NCBI RefSeq assembly: GCF_004322855.1
Contig: NZ_CP036402.1
Location: 2,046,001-2,110,000 of the forward strand
DNA: 64,000 nt
Direction: 5' to 3'
From: Egibacter rhizosphaerae
Lineage (GTDB): Bacteria; Actinomycetota; Nitriliruptoria; Euzebyales; Egibacteraceae
Each line of letters opens with the position of its first letter. Position 1 is the first letter of the stretch. Under the pieces are notes generated by a model that made no database searches, was not told the origin of the DNA, and saw nothing but the letters and a program-made list of their open reading frames with translations. Below, one piece after another: positions 34,748-42,439 of this stretch. Made by a program: the position numbers and the translations under genes.

Positions 34748-35800
34748 ATGGTCACGCTGGCCGTCGGCACCGAGAAGGGCGGCTATCTCGTCGACGGCGC
34801 GCCCGACCGGGGGTGGGAGCTCGCCGGCCCCTTGTTCCCCGGTTGGAAGGTCACCGCATGGACCTCGCACGACGGCCAGACGATCGCGGCGCTGGCCAGC
34901 AACTGGTTCGGGGCCTCGATCCACCGCGCGCCCCGGTCGCGTCACGCCGACCCCGAGGCATGGCAACAAGCACCGGGGGTCCCGACGTACGAGCAGGACG
35001 CCGAGGGGGCTCCGCGCCTGCAGGAGATCTGGACACTCACCCACTGGGGCGATTCCATCGTCGCCGGAGTCGAGGACGCCGGCCTGTTCACCAGCGAGGA
35101 CGGGGGCGTGACCTGGCAGGGCGTCGAGAGCTTCAACATGCTCCCCGATCGTGCGAACTGGTTCCCCGGGCTCGGCGGCCTGGCGGCCCACCGGGTTCTC
35201 GTTGCTGACGGCCGTGCCTGGGTCGGCGTCTCGGCGGTGGGTGTCTTCCGCTCGGACGACGACGGCGCGACGTTCCGGCGCGTCGACGAGGGTGTCGCAC
35301 CCGTCATACCGGAGAGCGAGGAGGAGGGGACGCCCGCCGGGTGGTGCGTGCACGGTCTCGCCCACGATCCCCGGGATCCGGCGCGGATCTGGCGCCAGGA
35401 CCACTCCGGCGTCTACCGCACCGCCGACGGGGGCGACACGTGGGAGCGCATCGAGCGGGGTCTGCCGGCCGCGTTCGGCTTCCCGATGTGGCGCGACGAC
35501 GCGAGCGGCCGATTGTTCGTCGTGCCGCTGGAGGCCGACGAGAACCGGGTGCCGGTGGACGGCCGCTTCGGCGCCTGGTGCAGCGACGACGACGGCGACA
35601 GCTGGCGCCCGGCCGGGACCGGCTGGCCCGGCCATCCCACGTACACGGCCGTGCTGCGGGGCGCGCTGACCGGGGACGGCGACGGCGGCGTGTTCTGCGG
35701 CACGACCTCGGGCGCGGTCTGGGCCAGCGACGACGCCGGCGAGCGCTGGTCGCCGGTGCCCGTGACCCTGCCGCGGGTCCTCTCGGTGGCGGTCGTCTAG
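34748..35800 (+). CDS. BNR/sialidase-like beta-propeller protein
   Basis: A 350-residue protein made of repeated beta-propeller blades with Asp-box motifs: SEDGGVTW, SDDDGATFRR, TADGGDTWERIE, SDDDGDSWRPAG and SDDAGERWSP. These occur in exo-sialidases, Ycf48 and Vps10-like proteins, but the catalytic arginine triad of true sialidases is not evident. No signal peptide is present, so it is cytoplasmic. ATG 34748 follows AGAGGGGG; a GTG two codons earlier is possible. The TAG stop is four bases before a MoaD/ThiS-like gene, a coupling I recall from other actinobacteria. The function is unknown. Confidence 0.85.
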   Translation: MVTLAVGTEKGGYLVDGAPDRGWELAGPLFPGWKVTAWTSHDGQTIAALASNWFGASIHRAPRSRHADPEAWQQAPGVPTYEQDAEGAPRLQEIWTLTHWGDSIVAGVEDAGLFTSEDGGVTWQGVESFNMLPDRANWFPGLGGLAAHRVLVADGRAWVGVSAVGVFRSDDDGATFRRVDEGVAPVIPESEEEGTPAGWCVHGLAHDPRDPARIWRQDHSGVYRTADGGDTWERIERGLPAAFGFPMWRDDASGRLFVVPLEADENRVPVDGRFGAWCSDDDGDSWRPAGTGWPGHPTYTAVLRGALTGDGDGGVFCGTTSGAVWASDDAGERWSPVPVTLPRVLSVAVV

Positions 35801-35804
35801 CGCG

Positions 35805-36077
35805 ATGCCGGTGACCGTCCGCCTTCCGGGAGTCCTGCAGCCAGCCGTCGGCCGAGTGCGCGAGGTCGAGGTGGAGGCGTCGACCGTCGGCGACGCGATC
35901 GCGTCGCTCCTCGCCCGTCACCCCGAGCTCCGTCCTCACCTGTTCGACGAGGGCGGCGCGCTGCGGACCCACGTGCTCTGCGTCGTCGACGGCGAACCGA
36001 CCCGTCTGCGCCAGCCGGACCAACCGCTGCGTGCCGGCAGCGAGATCGCATTCGTCCCCGCGGTGTCGGGAGGCTGA
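35805..36077 (+). CDS. MoaD/ThiS-family ubiquitin-like protein
   Basis: A 90-residue beta-grasp protein ending in Gly-Gly (AVSGG), the activatable tail of sulfur carriers and prokaryotic ubiquitin-like modifiers. The body has the fold's pattern: MPVTVRLPGVLQPAVG, a helix VGDAIASLLARHPEL, and GSEIAFVPAVSGG. No E1-like (MoeB/ThiF), MoaE or JAMM gene is nearby, so neither molybdopterin nor thiazole synthesis is indicated. It is coupled to the BNR propeller gene. It may be a sulfur carrier or modifier for that neighbour; this is an inference from gene pairing. Confidence 0.85.
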   Translation: MPVTVRLPGVLQPAVGRVREVEVEASTVGDAIASLLARHPELRPHLFDEGGALRTHVLCVVDGEPTRLRQPDQPLRAGSEIAFVPAVSGG

Positions 36078-36149
36078 CGGCGGCCCGATGTGACGAGCCG
36101 GCCGCTGCCTGAGAGGCGAAGGCCCGTTCGCGCCCGGCGTGCGACGCGT

Positions 36150-37682
36150 TCAGCAACCCGAGGACGGCGGGTTCCACACCGACGGGTCAAGGACCTCGAT
36201 GTGGACGTGCGGCCAGTCGTGGTGGCTGGACTCGTCGTCGACCTGCGATCGGAACGGGAACGGTCGAGGCCCGTCCGCGAGCAGCGTCTCACCCTGCACG
36301 ACCCGGTCGCCTTCGTTCACCCGTAGGCCGCGCATGTGCAGCACTTTGACCTCCCATTCGGGGCGGGAGTCGGGCGCGATCACCGCGAACCCGTCGTTGT
36401 GGCGGCAGTACAGCTGGTAGGTGCCGGTGCGGACGACCTCCCCGCTGACCGGCGAGCGCACCGGTCGGTCCGGGTCCATGACGACGTCGGCCGAGGACCG
36501 CGACGGCGCGTCACGGCCCCGGCTGTCGAGGGTGAGATGCGGTGACGCGGACGAGGCGGGCTGAAGTTGTTGCGCGCCGCGGTCGTTGGACTCGTGCCAG
36601 CCGATCAGCTCCACGAGCGTCGACGGCTGGTGCAGCGTGATGCCACCCGCGGAGGCGAACGGGGGCAACTCGAGCGCTCGACCGGCGTGCTCGCACACGT
36701 TCGCGGTCACGCTCGATCCGCAACGCAACTGCGGCCCGTTGGCGTTCGCGAGGAACGTCGTCGTCTCGTTCGGGAGACGGCCGCCCCGGGTGAGCACGAG
36801 CGCGGCCCCGGTCTCCGCGGCCCACGGGCCGGCCGCGAACCCCGCTGCCCAGGAGCCCTCGTCGTCGCCGTCGAGCAGCAACACCGAGGACGCGTCGCTG
36901 GCGTGGGCCACGCCCCGCCGCACGTTCTGCGCGACCGCAGTGCCACTGCGTCCCTGACCGGCGGCGCGCTCGGCGGTCACCCCGAGCGCGGCCAGTTCCT
37001 CTTCGACCGCTTCCGAGACGGCCGCCGAGCCACCGGCGATCACGACCTCGCGGGCATCCGCCTCCTGCAGGTAGGCGGCGACGTCCTCGTCGAGATTGTC
37101 GCTGGGGGTCAAGAGCACGGGGCCTGCCATGGCATGGGTGAGCGCCGAGCCACCGAGCGCGTCGACGAAGGCCTGCGTGCCCTCGCCATGGGCGCGGGCG
37201 AGCACCACGGTGGTGTCGCTCGCATCCGCGTGCCGTTCTCGGGCGACGGCCAACGCGGTCCCGACGCGATCCTCGCCCCAGTGCCGCTCGACCTCGTATC
37301 CCCGGGCGCGCAAGTCCTCCTCCACCTCGGGTGCGACGGCGGCGGGCCCACCGAGGATCGTCACCCGCTGCGCCCCGAGCCGATCGAGCTCCTCGGCGGT
37401 GAGCGCTGCGAGCTCGTCCGTGGGGGTGAGCAGGACCGGCTGGCCGGTGACCGAGCCCGCGGCGAGCGTGTCGCTGAACACGTCGGCTCGACCGAGCACC
37501 ACCTCCTCCACCGCGCCGTCGGGGTGGGCGAGCCGCGCGAACTCGACCGCGCTCGACACCGGATCGTCGCCGGTGAGCTCGTGGGCGTCCGTCTGATCGG
37601 CCGTCCCATCCGGAGCCCGGATGAAGAACGCGACGGCCAGCACCGCCAGCACCACTGCGACCCGCCCGACTGCTCGCGCCAT
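36150..37682 (-). CDS. exported CWB2-repeat protein with M23/LytM-like C-terminal domain
   Basis: A 510-residue secreted protein. Residues 1-30 are a signal/anchor (VAVVLAVLAVAFFI). Residues about 35-330 hold three cell-wall-binding type 2 repeats, recognised by ILGGPAAVAPEVEEDL and VIAGGSAAVSEAVEEEL blocks. Residues about 400-510 resemble an M23/LytM domain (VRSPVSGEVVRTGTYQLYC; closing HVHIEV with its HxH). The first zinc-binding His and its HxxxD motif, normally just before the SPVSG-like strand, are absent. The fold may therefore bind rather than cut peptidoglycan. It is convergent with the MoaD gene. It is the second CWB2 protein in the window. Confidence 0.85.
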   Translation of the reverse strand: MARAVGRVAVVLAVLAVAFFIRAPDGTADQTDAHELTGDDPVSSAVEFARLAHPDGAVEEVVLGRADVFSDTLAAGSVTGQPVLLTPTDELAALTAEELDRLGAQRVTILGGPAAVAPEVEEDLRARGYEVERHWGEDRVGTALAVARERHADASDTTVVLARAHGEGTQAFVDALGGSALTHAMAGPVLLTPSDNLDEDVAAYLQEADAREVVIAGGSAAVSEAVEEELAALGVTAERAAGQGRSGTAVAQNVRRGVAHASDASSVLLLDGDDEGSWAAGFAAGPWAAETGAALVLTRGGRLPNETTTFLANANGPQLRCGSSVTANVCEHAGRALELPPFASAGGITLHQPSTLVELIGWHESNDRGAQQLQPASSASPHLTLDSRGRDAPSRSSADVVMDPDRPVRSPVSGEVVRTGTYQLYCRHNDGFAVIAPDSRPEWEVKVLHMRGLRVNEGDRVVQGETLLADGPRPFPFRSQVDDESSHHDWPHVHIEVLDPSVWNPPSSGC

Positions 37683-37796
37683 TTCCGTCGATCTCCTGTG
37701 TGCGCTGCGAACGGGACGCCCGCATGACGAAAGGAAAGGTCCCGCTCGGGATCACAGGCTTCGACGCACGGCGCAGCGGTTTCCATGCGCCGGGGG

Positions 37797-38168
37797 TCAG
37801 CGGCCGCGACGACCCCACCACTGGTCGAGCTGGCGGCGTTCCCGTTTCGTGGGCCGGCCGGCGCCGCGCGGCCGTCGAGCTCCCGGGGGCGGTGCCTCGC
37901 GCGGTGGGGGAGGCGGACTGTGATCCACCACGCACTCCCTCGCGACCGGCGCACCGACGCGTTCGTCGATGATCCGAGCGACCTCGACGACGCGTTCGCG
38001 ACCGTGTAGCCACGCCCGCACGGTGTCACCGACCCGCACCGTCGAGGCGGGCTTGGCCTTGCGGTCGTTGACCTCCACGTGCCCAGCCCGACAGGCCTCG
38101 GTGGCCTGCGAACGGGTCTTGCACAGGCGCACCGCCCACAGCCACCGGTCGACGCGCGCGGACTCCAC
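37797..38168 (-). CDS. S4-domain RNA-binding protein (Hsp15-like)
   Basis: A 123-residue protein with an N-terminal S4 domain (RVDRWLWAVRLCKTRSQATE, GHVEVNDRKAKPASTVRVGD). A basic, proline-rich tail follows, ending RRQLDQWWGRRGR. Hsp15 binds free 50S subunits carrying nascent chains and helps recycle them (family knowledge). GTG 38168 is chosen because it starts just before the conserved RVDRWLWA; longer frames extend into the divergent patatin gene. The ribosome site is weak (GGGGAC). Confidence 0.85.
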   Translation of the reverse strand: MESARVDRWLWAVRLCKTRSQATEACRAGHVEVNDRKAKPASTVRVGDTVRAWLHGRERVVEVARIIDERVGAPVARECVVDHSPPPPPREAPPPGARRPRGAGRPTKRERRQLDQWWGRRGR

Positions 38169-38262
38169 GTCCCCAGGCTGGCACACGTCGTGCCCGGAGA
38201 TCCGCTTCGGCCCACTGCACCTGGCCCTTGCGATGGGGGAGGAACCGGCGCAGGCTGCCCGC

Positions 38263-39264
38263 ATGAGCGACGAGCAGTGGTACGCCGACCTCGTCCTCGA
38301 GGGCGGCGGAGTCAAGGGTACGGCGCTCGTGGGGGCCATCGAGGCGCTGACCGCCGAAGGCTACGCCTTCCCGCGCGTCGCTGGCACCTCGGCGGGCGCG
38401 ATCGTCGGCGCGCTCACCGCCGCCGACATGCCGACGTCCGAGATGCGGACGGTCCTCGGCGAGCTCGACTACCGCCGATTCACCGACACCGGGCTGCTGG
38501 GACGCGTCCCCCTGCTCGGCCCCCTCGTCGGGATCCTCCGGCACGGCGGCATCTACCGGGGCGAGGAACTGGTGACGTGGCTGGAGGCCCTGCTCGCCGA
38601 GCACGGGGTCACCACGTTCGGCGACCTGCGCGTCGACGATCCCGGCTCCGACCTGCCGACCTACTTGCGGTATCGCCTCGTGGTCGTCGCCGCCGACGTG
38701 TCGCGGGGCCGGTTGGTGCGCCTGCCCTGGGACTATCAGGAACACTTCGGCCTGGATCCGGACCGCCAGCGCGTCGTCGACGCCGTCCGCGCCTCGATGG
38801 CGATCCCGTTCTTCTTCCGTGCCGCGAAAGTGCGCCACCACGGCACGGCGGGGGCCTCCACCCTGGTCGACGGTGGGTTGCTGTCGAACTTCCCCGTCGG
38901 ACTCTTCGACCGGACGGACGGGCTGCGCCCGCGCTGGCCGACGTTCGGCGTGAAGCTCTCGGAACGCGAGCCGCCGGGTCTTGCCGTGACCCCGGTTCGG
39001 GGGCCGCTGAGCCTCGCCGCCTCCCTCGTCGCGACGATGCGTGGCGCCCACGATGCGCGCCACCTCGACGACCCGGGGGTGCAGGACCGCACGATGTTCG
39101 TGGACACCTCCGGGGTCTCCACGCTCAACTTCGACCTGTCCCGGGAGGAGGCCGAGGAACTCCGCACGCGCGGGCACGGAGCGGCCACGGGGTTCCTCGC
39201 CGGTTGGGACCACGAGCGGTACATCGCCGCCCATCGCCCGGACGTCGCGGAGGCGTCCGGATAA
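38263..39264 (+). CDS. patatin-like phospholipase
   Basis: A 333-residue alpha/beta lipid acyl hydrolase. The oxyanion glycine loop LEGGGVKGTALVGA is at about residues 12-25. The nucleophile elbow is GTSAGAI (Ser near residue 47), and the catalytic Asp is in LVDGGLLSNFP near 206; together these are the Ser-Asp dyad. No signal peptide, so cytoplasmic, as for RssA-like proteins. ATG 38263 is preferred; an in-frame ATG ten codons upstream has no ribosome site. It is divergent from the S4-domain gene. The substrate lipid is unknown. Confidence 0.9.
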   Translation: MSDEQWYADLVLEGGGVKGTALVGAIEALTAEGYAFPRVAGTSAGAIVGALTAADMPTSEMRTVLGELDYRRFTDTGLLGRVPLLGPLVGILRHGGIYRGEELVTWLEALLAEHGVTTFGDLRVDDPGSDLPTYLRYRLVVVAADVSRGRLVRLPWDYQEHFGLDPDRQRVVDAVRASMAIPFFFRAAKVRHHGTAGASTLVDGGLLSNFPVGLFDRTDGLRPRWPTFGVKLSEREPPGLAVTPVRGPLSLAASLVATMRGAHDARHLDDPGVQDRTMFVDTSGVSTLNFDLSREEAEELRTRGHGAATGFLAGWDHERYIAAHRPDVAEASG

Positions 39265-39266
39265 CG

Positions 39267-39317
39267 TTCACACGCCACCGTCGGATCAGGCAAGAGCGCC
39301 CCGCCCCGCCGTGTGAA
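39267..39317. repeat. 8-bp inverted repeat after the patatin gene
   Basis: TTCACACG (39267-39274) and CGTGTGAA (39310-39317) flank 35 bases between the patatin stop and the next gene. A loose terminator or operator is possible. Confidence 0.35.
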
Positions 39318-39326
39318 GCCGACATG

Positions 39327-39332
39327 TACCGT
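39327..39332 (+). promoter_or_regulatory. candidate -10 element (TACCGT), leaderless start
   Basis: TACCGT ends six bases before ATG 39339 with no ribosome-binding sequence between, matching the leaderless pattern seen before the methyltransferase gene. Confidence 0.4.
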
Positions 39333-39338
39333 TAGCCC

Positions 39339-39710
39339 ATGCGAGCATTCCTCCTCCGAGCGATCGTCAACGGCGTCGCGATCTGGATCGCGACGCTGCT
39401 CGTGCCCGGCGTGGAGATCGGCGGCACCGAGGCCACCGACCAGGCGATCACGATCGCCCTGGTGGCCGTCCTGTTCGGCGTCGTCAACGCCGTGCTCGGC
39501 CCCATCCTGCGGACGCTGACGTTCCCCCTCGTCCTGCTCACGTTCGGGCTCTTCACGTTCGTCGTGAACGCACTGCTGCTCTGGTTCTCCGCCTGGCTCG
39601 GGGGAGTCCTCGGCCTCGACTTCACCGTCGACGGCTTCCTCGCCGCACTGCTCGGGTCGCTGGTCGTGACGATCGTGAGCGTCGCGCTGAGCGCCGCCAC
39701 TCGCGGGTAG
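39339..39710 (+). CDS. phage holin family / YvlD-like membrane protein
   Basis: A 123-residue protein with four hydrophobic segments (IVNGVAIWIATLLVPGV, IALVAVLFGVVNAVLG, FPLVLLTFGLFTFVVNALLL, LAALLGSLVVTIVSVAL), matching the YvlD family that databases name phage holin family IV. The polar signature NAVLGPILRTLTFPLVLLTFG is conserved in the family. It is almost certainly a cellular membrane protein rather than a phage holin, since no phage genes are near. The function is unknown; Bacillus relatives belong to envelope-stress operons. It is three bases before a DMT gene. Confidence 0.88.
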   Translation: MRAFLLRAIVNGVAIWIATLLVPGVEIGGTEATDQAITIALVAVLFGVVNAVLGPILRTLTFPLVLLTFGLFTFVVNALLLWFSAWLGGVLGLDFTVDGFLAALLGSLVVTIVSVALSAATRG

Positions 39711-39713
39711 CGG

Positions 39714-40556
39714 GTGGCCGTCGCGCTCGCGCTGGTGACCGCGGTGGGCTACGGCGCCGGGGACTTCCTCGCCGGGCTGACCTCGCGACGCATCAGCGCG
39801 GTACCGGTCGCGGTCGGCGTGCAGGTCGTGACGTTCCTCCTGCTGCTGGCAGCGACACCGCTCACGGGCGCGCCCACGAGCCAGGCCGTGGGGTGGGGCG
39901 CCGTCGGGGGAGTCGGCCTGGGCGTCGGCACGATCGCGTACTTCAACGCGCTTGCCGCGGGGCGTATGGGTCTCGTCGCGACGGTCACGGCGGTCATCGC
40001 GGCTCTCGTGCCGGTGGGGTTCGGGTTCGTCGCCGGGGAGCGACCGTCCCTGCTGGCCGGGATCGGGATGCTCGCCGCGCTCGCCGCGATCCCGATGCTC
40101 ACCCACGCGCCGCACGACCCCCAGCCCGACGCGCCGCCGTCCGCCGGATTGCTGGGCGGCACGATCGGTGGAGTGGGATTCGGCGCCTTCGTGATCGGCA
40201 TCGGCCAGGGCACCGCCGGAGGGGACCCCCTGTGGCCCGTGGTGTCGGCGGCCGCCGTGGGCCTCGCGCTCCTGAGCACGCTGCTGCTACGGCGCCGGCC
40301 CCGGCCGCGCGCCACTCGCCGCGACCTCCTGACGATCCTGGGGGCCGGGGCTCTGGGCGCCCTGGCGAGCCTCGCGTTGGCTCTAGCGACGATGCAGGGC
40401 CTGCTCAGCCTCGTCGCGGTCGTCGCGGCCCTGTCGCCCGCGCCCACGATGCTCCTGGCGCGCACGGTACTCGGTGAACGGCTCGCCGGCGTCCAGCTGG
40501 TCGGCGTTGTCCTCGCGCTCGTGGGCGTCGCGGCCATCACCGTCGGAGCCGGGTGA
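39714..40556 (+). CDS. EamA/DMT-family transporter
   Basis: A 280-residue membrane protein with about ten hydrophobic segments and two EamA halves (VTAVGYGAGDFLAGLTSRR at the start; LSPAPTMLLARTVLGERL in the last conserved block). It is compact and lacks a hydrophilic tail. It starts at GTG 39714, three bases after the previous stop, indicating a two-gene unit with the YvlD-like gene. The substrate is unknown. It is distinct from the LysR-linked exporter at the left end of the window. Confidence 0.87.
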   Translation: MAVALALVTAVGYGAGDFLAGLTSRRISAVPVAVGVQVVTFLLLLAATPLTGAPTSQAVGWGAVGGVGLGVGTIAYFNALAAGRMGLVATVTAVIAALVPVGFGFVAGERPSLLAGIGMLAALAAIPMLTHAPHDPQPDAPPSAGLLGGTIGGVGFGAFVIGIGQGTAGGDPLWPVVSAAAVGLALLSTLLLRRRPRPRATRRDLLTILGAGALGALASLALALATMQGLLSLVAVVAALSPAPTMLLARTVLGERLAGVQLVGVVLALVGVAAITVGAG

Positions 40557-40894
40557 GCGCCCGGGACGCAGAAGGCGGGTGCGAAACGGTGAACGCGGCG
40601 ACGATGGATAGTAGGCGTCGGGACTGCGGCCTCGTACACACAACTGAACCCGTCGGGTTCCGTGCCGACAGGACCCGAGCGATCCGGATGACACACACCA
40701 CACGGCGCGAAGAGCTCGGGGGGCGGACTTCCGGCCATGGCACACCCCCCACCACCGACCGAGGATCTGGCGTTCCACACGCGCGAACGGGAAGACTGAC
40801 GGCCCCGCAGGCGTTGAGGCAGAGTGGGAGGACGAACCAACGCCAGCCCACTCAAGCGAACCGGACGTCACCGACGATGGAACGGATCAAGACG
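40557..40894. other. intergenic stretch with a possible broken mini-ORF
   Basis: No convincing intact gene. A 20-codon frame from ATG 40737 (MAHPPPPTEDLAFHTRERED) stops at 40797. The next frame then continues with acidic, coding-like composition (VEAEWEDEPTPAHSSEPD) to about 40945, overlapping the following gene. It may be a frameshifted short gene or chance. A TTGAGG box near 40814 is a possible promoter element. Confidence 0.3.
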
Positions 40895-41287
40895 ATGAGC
40901 GACCGCACGTCGGACCGCCAGCTGACCGAGCAGGCCGCAGGGGAGCTGCGTGAACGCCTGCGCAACGAGGGCTGGAGCTCCGATCTCGGCTGGACCTCGG
41001 TCGGCTCCGGGAGCGCGGGTGCCTACGACGAGGCGCACCGAACGATCGCCTACTTGACCTCGGTGCGAGCCGTCGATGGTGGCGCGTCCCGCATGTGGAA
41101 GGACGGCGACGTCCCGGCACCCCCCGAGGCCGACGCTCGCGAGGTCTTCACCGCGCGCGAGGACGACACCGAATGGCACTCGGAACTCCTGGAGGCGCCG
41201 GTCGAGACGACCGCAACGGAGCCGGGCAGCCCGTCGGAGGCCGACGACAACGAGAACGGCAAGACCAAGGCCGGCCACGCGGCCTGA
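40895..41287 (+). CDS. hypothetical acidic protein
   Basis: A 130-residue protein without recognised domain. Residues 1-90 look structured (LTEQAAGELRERLRNEGWSS, then GAYDEAHRTIAYLTSVRAVD). The last 40 residues are acidic, disordered and rich in Glu/Ser/Pro. There is no signal peptide or membrane segment. ATG 40895 is used; ATG 40877 in the same frame is equally possible, and neither has a strong ribosome site. Support for it being real comes from codon-like composition and from a strong hairpin terminator 16 bases after the stop codon. Confidence 0.6.
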   Translation: MSDRTSDRQLTEQAAGELRERLRNEGWSSDLGWTSVGSGSAGAYDEAHRTIAYLTSVRAVDGGASRMWKDGDVPAPPEADAREVFTAREDDTEWHSELLEAPVETTATEPGSPSEADDNENGKTKAGHAA

Positions 41288-41302
41288 GCGAGATAGTGCC
41301 TG

Positions 41303-41330
41303 AACGGGGCGGCGTTCGCGTCGCCCCGTT
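41303..41330. terminator. bidirectional hairpin terminator
   Basis: Twelve-base arms AACGGGGCGGCG and CGTCGCCCCGTT pair with one G-U wobble around a TTCG tetraloop, followed on the plus strand by TTTCGC. It sits between the convergent acidic-protein and cupin genes and can serve both. Confidence 0.8.
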
Positions 41331-41336
41331 TCGCTG

Positions 41337-41699
41337 TCACTCGTCGCGGTGCACGGTCTCTGGCGCGAACGCGGGGCGGCAGACGGCGACGTACTCGGCG
41401 CCGTCGGGATAAGGGGAGCTGTAGCGCACCCACTCACCGGCTTCGGCACGGACGGCTTGACCTTCGCGCACCTCGAGGCGGCCACCCTCGTGCTCGACGA
41501 CGAGCACGCCGTGCACAACGAGCGTCCACTCCTGGAACTCGGGGCGTTGCCCCGGCTCCTCCCAGCCACCCGGACTGCGCATGCGAGCGATGCTGATCGT
41601 GTCGTCGCCCGTGTTGACGCGTCCGACGTACTCGTCGATGACCTTGGGCTTCGTCCCGACGGCTTCGACGGTGGTGGGTTGTTCGACAAGCGTGGGCAT
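41337..41699 (-). CDS. cupin-domain protein
   Basis: A 120-residue single-cupin protein. The barrel core runs from PGGWEEPGQRPEFQEWTLVV through VHGVLVVEHEGGRLEVREGQ to VRAEAGEWVRYSSPYPDGAEY. The usual HxH metal ligands of motif 1 are not present (EFQEW in place), so it may bind a ligand rather than a metal. ATG 41699 has GGAGGAGG upstream. It lies 30 bases downstream of the SSI-like lipoprotein gene start-to-stop direction and may share its transcript. The function is unknown. Confidence 0.8.
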   Translation of the reverse strand: MPTLVEQPTTVEAVGTKPKVIDEYVGRVNTGDDTISIARMRSPGGWEEPGQRPEFQEWTLVVHGVLVVEHEGGRLEVREGQAVRAEAGEWVRYSSPYPDGAEYVAVCRPAFAPETVHRDE

Positions 41700-41729
41700 G
41701 TGGCCTCCTCCTGTGGCGAGGCCGTGACC

Positions 41730-42200
41730 CTACTCGACCATCTCCCCGTTCTCCGCCGGGCCCAGAAGTGGTTGGAGCGCCTCCCAGGCGCCGATTCCGC
41801 ATCCGTCGGTCCGGTGGACGTCGAGATGGACGTCCTCGCCGTCCATCACACCCGTCACACTCGCGGTCTGTGGCCCGCCATACTCCTGGGTGCAGGTCTC
41901 GGCCGCGAGCGCCTCCCGGGCCGCCTCGATCCGGTCGGGAAGGTCGTCGCACACCTCGTCCGCAGGTAGCTCGGCGCGGTCGGTGGGCGCGTCGCCCGAC
42001 CACCCGGGATCGTCACCGCACCGCAGGGCGTACTCGGTGGTCGTGGCGTCCTCGTCGGGCTGCACGGCGATCTCGATCTCAGCCGCGGGCGCCTGCTCCT
42101 CCGGTGGTTCGTCCACGACGGGGATCGCGTCCTCGGCACAGGCCGCCGCGAGCAGGACCACGATCAGCAACAGACCGATGCGCATCCCTCGCCGGGCCAT
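41730..42200 (-). CDS. lipoprotein with subtilisin-inhibitor-like (SSI) domain
   Basis: A 156-residue exported lipoprotein. It has a signal peptide with lipobox LAAAC (Cys21), an acidic linker, and a domain with four cysteines (about C61, C84, C103, C134). These are spaced like the two disulfides of Streptomyces subtilisin inhibitor. The signature CTQEYGGPQTASVTG...DGCGIGAWEAL is SSI-like. Proteins of this fold inhibit extracellular serine proteases; the reactive-site residues after C103 (Thr-Gln-Glu) differ from the classical inhibitor, so activity is uncertain. ATG 42200 has a long GGAGGAGGAG ribosome site; a longer upstream frame is unnecessary. Confidence 0.8.
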   Translation of the reverse strand: MARRGMRIGLLLIVVLLAAACAEDAIPVVDEPPEEQAPAAEIEIAVQPDEDATTTEYALRCGDDPGWSGDAPTDRAELPADEVCDDLPDRIEAAREALAAETCTQEYGGPQTASVTGVMDGEDVHLDVHRTDGCGIGAWEALQPLLGPAENGEMVE

Positions 42201-42439
42201 CTCCTCCTCCTCGCCACGGGCCACCGCGACTCTGGGGCCGTGCCCCTCGGTAGTGCGGTCACCATTGCGACGCACCGCAACCGGTGAAGGTTCCACGTCA
42301 TCGCCTGCCGCATCTCGTCCTCGACCGCCGACCCTACGTTCCCGCCGATCCCGATGCCCTTGGCCATCGGTGATGGAGAATCAGACCCTTATGACGCGAC
42401 GACGGACCTTCACGGACAACTCGGCGATGTCCGGCGCCG
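42201..42439. other. intergenic region, nothing recognised
   Basis: No convincing gene, RNA or repeat. A minus-strand frame from 42367 lacks a ribosome site and homology-like motifs. The region presumably holds the promoter of the SSI-like lipoprotein. Confidence 0.5.

Noticed and set aside
39339-39710. Prophage suggested by the holin-family label
   Set aside because: The protein is a YvlD-like cellular membrane protein, and no integrase, terminase or structural gene is nearby.
40383-40871. Minus-strand frame opposite the end of the DMT gene
   Set aside because: Low-complexity Ser/Arg-rich translation typical of an antisense shadow, and no ribosome site.
42164-42367. Small minus-strand frame beginning MAKGIGIGGNVG
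   Set aside because: No ribosome site, and its 3' half overlaps the start of the SSI-like lipoprotein gene in another frame.
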